Source of the DNA: an uncultured Collinsella sp.
GTDB lineage: Bacteria; Actinomycetota; Coriobacteriia; Coriobacteriales; Coriobacteriaceae
Length of the DNA stretch: 13,289 bases
NCBI GenBank assembly: GCA_900556705.1
Contig: USPT01000016.1
Coordinates: 1-13,289 of the forward strand
Reading direction: 5' to 3'
Each line of letters begins with the position of its first letter. Position 1 is the stretch's first letter. The notes beneath the pieces were generated by a model. That model was not told the DNA's origin, did not search any database, and saw nothing but the letters and a program-made list of their open reading frames with translations. Positions 6,719 to 13,289 of the stretch are shown here, piece by piece. A program made the translations under genes and the position numbers.

Positions 6719-6801
6719 CTCCCGCAAGGTCCCGTATAGCGCCGTTTGCCGCTGTGCGCGCCCGCGACTTTTGAGTCGCACCCGTTTTCCTGCGAAAACG
6801 C

Positions 6802-6884
6802 TTGTGTCTCAACTTTGGTGAGACATTTGTCTCACGCCAAAAAATGAATCTGGAACGTGTGTCACCTGCCCTAATTGTGTCTCA
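6802..6884 (+). promoter_or_regulatory. Operator-like TGTCTCA/TGAGACA cluster upstream of the adhesin gene
   Basis: Four copies of one heptamer occur within 80 bp: TGTCTCA at 6805-6811, 6828-6834 and 6878-6884, and its complement TGAGACA at 6819-6825. The middle two form the palindrome GTGAGACATTTGTCTCAC (6818-6835), with 8-bp arms and a 2-bp centre. The first and last share the longer TTGTGTCTCA. They end about 50 bases before the adhesin start. This pattern fits binding sites for a dimeric repressor or activator of the adhesin gene. I cannot name the regulator, and I see no clear -10/-35 pair. Confidence 0.5.
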
Positions 6885-6936
6885 TTTCGTAACTTTAGGC
6901 TGATGCAAGGTCTGAGCCTGCGAGAAGGGAGACGCG

Positions 6937-9900
6937 ATGAGTAAGTACACGAGGGGTCTCTTGGCGGTGATGCTGGCCGTAGTGCTGGTGTTGCCGGCTG
7001 CAGCATTTGCCATGCTGCCCGAGGCCAACGCCAGGTCCAGCACCGGAATGGACGGACCGACAATGAGCGGAAAGGTCGTCGTCGATCCCGACACCAGCGG
7101 ACGCTGGGAAATCTGGGCAGCCGGCCACGGCAGTAATAAAGTAACAACCCAAAATGTCGGTCGAATCTGGACCGACAAGACGGTCAAGGCAACCGAGGAA
7201 AACGAAGAGTCGGACTTTTTGACCACGCTTTCGGCGATGTCCTCGACGTCTAATTCAACCGTGACGGTTACCACGCCGCTCGACATCGTGATGGTGCTGG
7301 ATGCTTCTGGCTCGATGGATGATCCTATGGGTGGCGGAGATTCCACCAAGCGTATCGATGCACTGAAGAGCGCTGCGAACAGCTTTATCAATACCATTGC
7401 CAAGCAAAACGAGGGTATCGAGGGTGTCGATAGGCAGCACAGGGTTGCCATTGTTAAGTTTGCGGGTGATAAGACCAATAAGGTCGGCAATGACCAGTAC
7501 AAGAAAGGGCAATTTTGGTACAACAACTCGCAGGTGATGAAGGGTTTGACCGATTGCTCTGGCGGCAACGTGAAAGTTCTTGAGGATACAGTTGCTGGAA
7601 TCAAGCCAAGCGGTGCCACGCGTGCCGACTATGGTCTGGAACTGGCCGGGGATATCACTTCTGGCCGCGCAGATGCCAAGAAGATCGTTGTGTTCTTTAC
7701 CGACGGCAAGCCAACGAGCTTCAGCGAGTTTGATTCTGACGTCGCCAAGGGTGCCGTGACGGCTGCCAAGAAGATGAAGGATGGCAAGGCCACCGTTTAT
7801 ACCATCGGCATCTTTAGTGGAGCGGACCCCGCTGACGATCCCTCGAAAGAGAGGACAAGCGACGTCAACAAGTTTATGCACGCCGTGTCGAGTAATTATC
7901 CCGATGCCACGTCGTATGCGAGCGACAAGCTTGGCACACGCGCGGAAAACTCCGACTACTACAAGTCGGCGACCAATGCCGAAGAGCTCAAGAAGGTCTT
8001 CGACGACATCTCACAGGCCATCACATCGGAGGCGCCTTATCCGACCGAAATCCATAAGGGATACGACGAGACCAAGTCCGGCTACATCACGTTTACCGAT
8101 GAGCTGGGCGACTTTATGCAGGTCGACGGATTTACCGAAATCGTCATCAACGGCACGCCGTTTACCGAGGTGAGCAAGACGTTCAACAAAGAAACCAATA
8201 CCGACACATACGAGTTCGCCGGCAAGGCAAAAGACCTGCTCATCACCGTGCAGCGTGCTGGCGCTGACAATCCCCAGAAGGGCGATATCGTAACGGTTAA
8301 CATTCCTGCGTTGTTGATTCCGCTGAGCCACTTTAAGACCGTAGACGGCAAGCTTTCGGTCGACAACGTTAAGCCCATTCAGGTGAAGTATGCCTCGAGC
8401 GTGAAGAGCGCCGCACTTGACAACCTGTTTACGCCCGAGAAGGTCACGGGGCTCAAGGACTACATCGAGCATAATACGACTGTCGTTGACGGCACCAAGA
8501 CCGTGAGCTTCTACGCGAACAAGTGGAACGGTGGTGCGTTGGGTGATACGGTTGCGACCTTTGAGCCGGCCGACACCAACCGCTACTACTACTTCCAGAA
8601 GCAGACTCCCATTTACACGGACAAGGGCTGCACGCAGCCTGCAAAGAATTCGCTGACAGATACCGGCACCTATTACTACAAGGATGAGTTTGAGGAGCAG
8701 GGCGAGAACGGCGAGGCCAAGCCCGCCACTGCCGTCATCGAGTTTATCGGCGGCGACGCTGCCAAGTTTGACGGTGCTATTGTTGCCGACAAGGACGGCA
8801 ACCTTTCGTTTAGCGTGGGAACCGCGCGTCTGGCCTTTATCGACGAGCTCCACACCACCAAGGGCAGCGTGGGCGGCAACAGCACTGGTACCGCGACCGA
8901 CGTTCTCAACCCCAAGTGGAACAACGTGTCCGCCAAGGCGACCGCGACGCATGTCAATTCCTACCTGGGCAACAACGGCAAGATCAGCTTTGCGTATGAC
9001 ATGACGCCGGCAATGGTGAACACCAAGGCCAGCTTTGGTCTAACCAAGGTGCTCGAGGGCCGCGCCTGGACGGATGCTGACGCGTTTGAGTTTGGCCTGA
9101 CGTCCGAGAACGGCGCCCCGATGCCTGCGACTACGACTGCGATCGTGCGCAAGGCCGACCTAGACGCCCAGGGCAAGGCTGCCATCGACTTCGGTGCGAT
9201 CGAATACACCGAACCTGGCACGTACGTCTACAAGGTCAGTGAAAAGCACGCCGGGACCACGATTGACGGCATCGCCTACAGCGGTAACGTCGCGGAGATC
9301 GCCGTGACGGTGAAGCCCAATAAGAAGGGCGAACTGAGCGCTGGCGTGAAGGTGACCTCGGGTGAGACCGAGTTCAAGAACGCCTACGCTACGAATCCTG
9401 TTGAGTCCAGCGTAACCAGTCAGATTGCCGTGACCAAGTCTCTGACCGGGCGCGACCTTACGGTCGGTGAGTTCAGCTTTGAGCTGCGCGAGATTAAGGA
9501 TGAGGACTCTGAGCTTATCGAGACCGTTAAGAACGCTGCCGACGGCAAGGTGACGTTCAGTGCCATCAAGTACACCGAGATCGGCCAGCACACCTACAAG
9601 CTGCATGAGGTTAAGGGCAACGCCGGCGGTATTGAGTACGATGACGCGGTCTACACCATCGTGACGACCATCGCCGATAACGGCAAGGGCCAGCTGGTTG
9701 CCACGCACGAGCTGAAGGACGCCAAGGACGTCAAGAGCATCGAGTTCAAGAACGCCTACACCACGAATGCTACCGAGGCATCGCTTGCGGGTATCAAGAA
9801 TCTGCAGGTTGACGACGCTCTGACCCCGGCTGATATCACCGGCAAGTTCACCTTTACCGTGACCGGTGAAGAGGGCGCGCCTATGCCTGCGAGCACGAGC

Positions 9901-12900
9901 GTGCACAACGACGTTGACGGCAAGGTCGACTTTGGCAAGATTACCTTTACGCTCGACGACCTTAACAAGGCTGTGGGCGAGAAGCCCGAGAAGCGCGAGC
10001 ACACCTTTACCTACACCGTGACCGAGTCCGGTGAGGTCGCTGGCGTGACCAACGACGCTAAGCCGTCGCGCGAGGTTTCCTTCACCGTGACCGATGACGG
10101 CAAGGGGAATCTGCGCGTATCCCGCAAGCCGGACGGTGATGCGGCCTTCACGTTCACCAATACCTATAACGTGACGCCTGTCGAGACGAGCGTCACCGAC
10201 CAGATCACCGCGAACAAGGTCCTGACCGGGCGCGAGCTCAAGGAAGGCGAGTTCTCCTTCGAGCTCGTCGAGGGCGAGGGCGAGGACGAGGACGCCAAGG
10301 TTATCGCCACCGGCACTAACGCCGCCGATGGCAAGATCACGATGAGCGCCGTGAAGTACACCAAGGCCGGAACGCACGCCTACACGCTGCGCGAGGTCAA
10401 GGGCGGAACCATCAGCAAGGGCGTCACCTACAGCGATGCCGAGTACACCATCGAGACCACCATCACCGACAACGGCGACGGTACCCTCAAGGCCGAGCAT
10501 GTCCTGAAGGACGACGTCAAGGCTGCAACTTTCGAGAACGCTTACAGCGTGACCCCGCTCGACGCAGAGTTCGACTTTGGCCTGGGCAAGGCCATCGACG
10601 GTCGCGACTGGACGGACTCCGACAAGTTCAGCTTTACCATTACCGCTTCCGAGGGCACCCCGCTGCCCGATCCCGCAACCGTAACCGTGAGTAAGAAGGA
10701 CGCGAAGGACGGCATCGCCGCCACCAAGTTCGGCAAGATCCACTACACGGCTGCCGGAACCTACAAGTATGAGATCCGCGAGAACGCGGGTAATACGGTC
10801 GGCATGACGTATGACTCCCACGTCGCGACCGCCGAAGTAACCGTGACCGAGGACGGCGATGGCAACCTGACCGCCAACGTCACCAAGAAGGAAAACGGAC
10901 GCTTTACCAACACGTACCGCACTGAGCTTAACTACACCGCGGCCGGCGGTCTGTGGCTCAGCAAGTATCTGGACGGCCGCCCCATGACCGAGGGCCAGTT
11001 CACCTTTACCGTGACACCTGCTGACGACGCTTCGGCTCGCGCGCTCGGTCTGCTGCCCGGGGCCAACAGCTTCAAGTCTCCCGAAGCGGCAGAGGCAACG
11101 GTCGGACTGATCGACATTCTGGCTGGTCATGAGGTTAAATTTACGCAGGCTGACGCCGGCAAGACCTTCAAGTACACCGTGGCCGAAAAGAACGACGGCC
11201 AGCCCGGTTACACCTACGATGACGCCGTACGCACGGTGACGATCGCCATCGCCGACGACACCGCCGGTACGCTCACTGCTACGACGACCGTTTCCGGTGG
11301 TCCCGAGGGCACGCATGAGACGGTCCACAAGAGTGGCGAGAACAAGGTCGAGAAGGCCCTGGTGCCGTTCCACAACAGTTACAGCGCTACGACCAACACG
11401 CCTGGCGGCACCGCCGCTCAGGTCGTTGCCACCAAGACTCTGACCGGCCGCCCGATGGCCGACGGCGAGTTCTGGTTCGGCATCGCCTATCAGGGTGAGC
11501 TTGTGGCATACGAAAACCTCAAGCCCAATATCGGCGGGCACGTGAGCTTTGATACGCTGCACTACGACACTAAGATGCTTGCTAATCTTGAGGCTGCTGG
11601 GCTTGCCCATCGTACCGACAAGGACGGTAAGCTTGCCTGGACCATTAACTACACGGCCTACGAAGATTTATTCGGGCTGCCGAATGGCGTTTCCGCTACA
11701 ACGTGGAGCTTTGGCTTTAAGGTTATCGTCGTCGACAACGGTGACGGTACCCTGACGGCGACGGTCGACTACGGCGGCGTCGAGCCCTTGTTCGAGAACG
11801 TCTACGGCGCCGACGCCGTGGATGCCGCGCTCACCGGTACTAAGAAGCTCCAGGTTGCCGAGGGCCTGACCCCGGCCGACATCACGGGTAAGTTCACCTT
11901 TACCGTGACCGCCGACGAGGCAGGTGCCCCGATGCCCGAGCGCACGACCGTAACCAACGACGCAGCCGGTAACGTGGACTTTGGCAAGATCCACTTTACG
12001 CTAGAGGACCTCAACCGCGCTCTGGGCGTGACGGACGATGCGACCGATAAGGCCGACGCCGACGAGGCCGAGGTTGACGCCGACGCCACTGACACCGACG
12101 AGTCCGATCCCGCAACCCCCACCGCTCCGCGCTCGCACACCTTTACCTATACGGTGACCGAGTCCGGTAGCGCCCCTGGCGTGACTAACGATGCCAACGC
12201 CACGCGCAAGGTTTCCTACACCGTGACCGACGACGGCGCTGGACATCTGAGCGTCGTGCACGAAGGCGACGACGGTGCGGCCTTCACGTTTACCAACACC
12301 TACGGCGTGGCGCCCACCGATTCTTCCGCGACCGATCAGGTCAAGACGGTTAAGCGTCTGACCGGACGCGACCTTTCAGCCGGCGAGTTCACGTTTGAGC
12401 TGCTCGAGGACGGCGTGGTTGTTGCAAGCGGCACCAACGACGTCAACGGCAACGTTACGCTGAGCCCGATCCACTACGAGGCACCCGGCACGCACACGTA
12501 CACGCTGCGCGAGGCTTGCCCCAACGCGCTCGGCCTGTACAAGGGCGTCACCTATGACGGTACGACCTACACCGTCGTGACCACCGTCTCCGACAACGGC
12601 GATGGCACGCTGACCGTGACGCACAAGCTCGAGGGAACTACCGAGGCGGCTGGCTTTACCAACAAGTATCACGCCATGCCTACGCAGGTCTCCATCGGCG
12701 CCATCAAGGTGCTCGAGGGGCGCGAGCTCAAGAAGGACGAGTTTAGCTTTAAGCTCGTTGGCGAGGGCATCGAGTCCACCGTCACCAACGATGCCGACGG
12801 TAAGATCAGCTTCGATAAGTTCGAGTACAGCGAGCCCGGCACGCACGTCTACACCATCAGCGAGGTCAAGGGCGACGAGCCCGGTATGACCTATGACAAG

Positions 12901-13203
12901 TCCGTCTTTACCGCGACCGTCAACGTGGTCGACGACGGTGAGGGTAACCTCAAGGCGAGCGTTACCTATACTAAGGGCGACAAGAGCGTCGAGAGTATCG
13001 TGTTCAACAACGCGTACAAGAAGCCCGAGACGCCCGTGCCGATGCCCGATCCCGGCACGCCCAAGACCGTGACGAACATCGTCAAGACGGTTAAGGGTTT
13101 CCTGCCCACCACGGGTGACCAGCAGGCCGCCGCACTGCTCATGGCATTTGTTATCGCCATGGCCGGCGTCGGAGCCCTGGTCTGGGGTATCCGTAAGCGC
13201 TAG
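6937..13203 (+). CDS. Giant LPXTG-anchored surface adhesin: VWA domain plus ten pilin isopeptide-linkage repeats
   Basis: This 2088-residue protein starts with a signal peptide (residues 1 to about 32; basic SKYTR, hydrophobic core, possible cleavage after AFA or ANA). A von Willebrand A domain covers about 115-362 with a complete MIDAS: DASGS (D122, S124, S126), T228 in GATRAD, and D256 in FFTDGKPT. Residues about 363-698 are a spacer or domain that I cannot name. Ten repeats of the Spy0128/FctA type follow (699-2029), each with a K near LxGR and a closing FxNxY. PETPVPMPDPG leads to LPTTG (2056-2060), a membrane helix and RKR. Sortase would attach it to peptidoglycan, with the VWA head outward for binding host or cell-surface ligands. 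GAAGGGAG (6924-6931) supports the ATG. No sortase or shaft pilin lies nearby, so it may be a stand-alone adhesin or a pilus tip protein. Confidence 0.92.
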   Translation: MSKYTRGLLAVMLAVVLVLPAAAFAMLPEANARSSTGMDGPTMSGKVVVDPDTSGRWEIWAAGHGSNKVTTQNVGRIWTDKTVKATEENEESDFLTTLSAMSSTSNSTVTVTTPLDIVMVLDASGSMDDPMGGGDSTKRIDALKSAANSFINTIAKQNEGIEGVDRQHRVAIVKFAGDKTNKVGNDQYKKGQFWYNNSQVMKGLTDCSGGNVKVLEDTVAGIKPSGATRADYGLELAGDITSGRADAKKIVVFFTDGKPTSFSEFDSDVAKGAVTAAKKMKDGKATVYTIGIFSGADPADDPSKERTSDVNKFMHAVSSNYPDATSYASDKLGTRAENSDYYKSATNAEELKKVFDDISQAITSEAPYPTEIHKGYDETKSGYITFTDELGDFMQVDGFTEIVINGTPFTEVSKTFNKETNTDTYEFAGKAKDLLITVQRAGADNPQKGDIVTVNIPALLIPLSHFKTVDGKLSVDNVKPIQVKYASSVKSAALDNLFTPEKVTGLKDYIEHNTTVVDGTKTVSFYANKWNGGALGDTVATFEPADTNRYYYFQKQTPIYTDKGCTQPAKNSLTDTGTYYYKDEFEEQGENGEAKPATAVIEFIGGDAAKFDGAIVADKDGNLSFSVGTARLAFIDELHTTKGSVGGNSTGTATDVLNPKWNNVSAKATATHVNSYLGNNGKISFAYDMTPAMVNTKASFGLTKVLEGRAWTDADAFEFGLTSENGAPMPATTTAIVRKADLDAQGKAAIDFGAIEYTEPGTYVYKVSEKHAGTTIDGIAYSGNVAEIAVTVKPNKKGELSAGVKVTSGETEFKNAYATNPVESSVTSQIAVTKSLTGRDLTVGEFSFELREIKDEDSELIETVKNAADGKVTFSAIKYTEIGQHTYKLHEVKGNAGGIEYDDAVYTIVTTIADNGKGQLVATHELKDAKDVKSIEFKNAYTTNATEASLAGIKNLQVDDALTPADITGKFTFTVTGEEGAPMPASTSVHNDVDGKVDFGKITFTLDDLNKAVGEKPEKREHTFTYTVTESGEVAGVTNDAKPSREVSFTVTDDGKGNLRVSRKPDGDAAFTFTNTYNVTPVETSVTDQITANKVLTGRELKEGEFSFELVEGEGEDEDAKVIATGTNAADGKITMSAVKYTKAGTHAYTLREVKGGTISKGVTYSDAEYTIETTITDNGDGTLKAEHVLKDDVKAATFENAYSVTPLDAEFDFGLGKAIDGRDWTDSDKFSFTITASEGTPLPDPATVTVSKKDAKDGIAATKFGKIHYTAAGTYKYEIRENAGNTVGMTYDSHVATAEVTVTEDGDGNLTANVTKKENGRFTNTYRTELNYTAAGGLWLSKYLDGRPMTEGQFTFTVTPADDASARALGLLPGANSFKSPEAAEATVGLIDILAGHEVKFTQADAGKTFKYTVAEKNDGQPGYTYDDAVRTVTIAIADDTAGTLTATTTVSGGPEGTHETVHKSGENKVEKALVPFHNSYSATTNTPGGTAAQVVATKTLTGRPMADGEFWFGIAYQGELVAYENLKPNIGGHVSFDTLHYDTKMLANLEAAGLAHRTDKDGKLAWTINYTAYEDLFGLPNGVSATTWSFGFKVIVVDNGDGTLTATVDYGGVEPLFENVYGADAVDAALTGTKKLQVAEGLTPADITGKFTFTVTADEAGAPMPERTTVTNDAAGNVDFGKIHFTLEDLNRALGVTDDATDKADADEAEVDADATDTDESDPATPTAPRSHTFTYTVTESGSAPGVTNDANATRKVSYTVTDDGAGHLSVVHEGDDGAAFTFTNTYGVAPTDSSATDQVKTVKRLTGRDLSAGEFTFELLEDGVVVASGTNDVNGNVTLSPIHYEAPGTHTYTLREACPNALGLYKGVTYDGTTYTVVTTVSDNGDGTLTVTHKLEGTTEAAGFTNKYHAMPTQVSIGAIKVLEGRELKKDEFSFKLVGEGIESTVTNDADGKISFDKFEYSEPGTHVYTISEVKGDEPGMTYDKSVFTATVNVVDDGEGNLKASVTYTKGDKSVESIVFNNAYKKPETPVPMPDPGTPKTVTNIVKTVKGFLPTTGDQQAAALLMAFVIAMAGVGALVWGIRKR
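9031..13023 (+). repeat. Ten tandem pilin-type repeat domains inside the adhesin
   Basis: Protein-level repeats of 116-166 residues have boundaries set by the closing FxNxY motif: residues 699-819, 820-943, 944-1079, 1080-1205, 1206-1329, 1330-1484, 1485-1625, 1626-1791, 1792-1913 and 1914-2029. In this family (streptococcal pilin isopeptide linkage domain) a Lys early in the repeat and the Asn near its end form an intramolecular isopeptide bond, helped by a Glu in the strand TYxVxE. Candidates are K704/E769/N815 in repeat 1 and K834/E891/N939 in repeat 2. Repeats 3 and 8 (LTPADITGKFTFTVT) are more like each other than like their neighbours. Bond formation is inferred. Confidence 0.85.
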
Positions 13204-13215
13204 GCACGCTGGCAG

Positions 13216-13241
13216 CGCCCGGGGCCAAAAGGCCCCGGGCG
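13216..13241 (+). terminator. GC-rich hairpin after the adhesin gene, no U-tract
   Basis: A perfect 11-bp stem, CGCCCGGGGCC (13216-13226) with its complement at 13231-13241, encloses the loop AAAA, 12 bases after the stop. As with the hairpin after the hydrogenase operon, no T-run follows. It probably marks the end of the transcript. Confidence 0.7.
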
Positions 13242-13272
13242 GCCGGCGGGGAGCCAGAACATAGCCCCCACC

Positions 13273-13289
13273 CTGTCTCTTATACACAT
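13273..13289. other. Tn5/Nextera mosaic-end adapter at the contig end (artefact)
   Basis: The last 17 bases read CTGTCTCTTATACACAT, which is the start of the Tn5 mosaic-end sequence used in Nextera libraries. On the opposite strand it translates as MYKRQ, a familiar signature of untrimmed adapter. It is not genomic, and genomic sequence should be taken to end at about 13272. Confidence 0.95.

Larger units (their letters stand above)
6189..6936. other. 748-bp gene-free region with repeats, hairpins and operator-like sites
   Basis: No convincing gene is visible on either strand. Open frames here are short, have no ribosome binding site, and run through inverted repeats. The region holds, in order, the post-ech hairpin, two related long inverted-repeat units (about 6250-6425 and 6506-6673), each followed by an identical 37-bp tail (6443-6479 and 6682-6718), and a set of TGTCTCA/TGAGACA sites (6802-6884) ahead of the adhesin gene. 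Each part is described separately. Confidence 0.8.

Noticed and set aside
6551..6821. Short open frames on both strands in the intergenic region (76 and 66 codons)
   Set aside because: They run through the inverted repeat and the 37-bp tail, lack ribosome binding sites and resemble no protein.
9160..11610. 816-codon open frame on the minus strand inside the adhesin gene
   Set aside because: It is antisense to a clearly coding gene with repeated domains. Its composition mirrors the GC-rich codon bias of the sense strand, and it shows no recognisable domain or ribosome binding site.
12376..13287. 303-codon minus-strand frame starting MYKRQ at the window end
   Set aside because: Its start codon lies inside the Nextera adapter, and the rest is antisense to the adhesin repeats.

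Overview
The window looks like GC-rich Gram-positive DNA, most like a gut coriobacterium such as Collinsella. That assignment is inference: it rests on high GC, strong AGGAGG-type ribosome binding sites, an LPXTG-type cell-wall anchor, and an Ech-type hydrogenase next to a large pilin-repeat adhesin. No rRNA or tRNA gene, CRISPR array or complete insertion sequence was recognised. All supported genes lie on the + strand.

Layout. (1) 1-330: the 3' end of a gene with two helix-turn-helix modules, like the OrfA proteins of IS3/IS150 elements, closed by a textbook intrinsic terminator. (2) 511-6188: a tight five-gene operon for a membrane-bound group 4 [NiFe] hydrogenase of the Ech type, in the canonical order A-B-C-D-E-F but with EchA and EchB fused into one 960-residue membrane protein. 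The large subunit has both Ni-binding cysteine pairs and ends exactly at the mature C-terminus. The EchC and EchD homologues carry long Ala-rich tails. Together the genes would oxidise reduced ferredoxin, evolve H2 and pump ions. A 16-bp perfect hairpin follows the operon. (3) 6189-6936: a 748-bp stretch without a gene. It holds two related units of about 240-250 bp, each a long imperfect inverted repeat with a shared core, followed by an identical 37-bp tail. Next come operator-like TGTCTCA/TGAGACA repeats ahead of the adhesin gene. (4) 6937-13203: a 2088-residue surface protein with a signal peptide, a von Willebrand A domain with a complete MIDAS, ten pilin-type isopeptide-linkage repeats and an LPTTG sortase anchor, followed by a GC-rich hairpin.

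The last 17 bases (13273-13289) match the Tn5/Nextera mosaic-end adapter. They are almost certainly a library artefact at a contig end.

The least explained part is the intergenic pair of hairpin-plus-tail units. The Ech operon and the adhesin are recognisable families with unusual architectural details (the fusion, the Ala-rich tails, the ten-repeat stalk).
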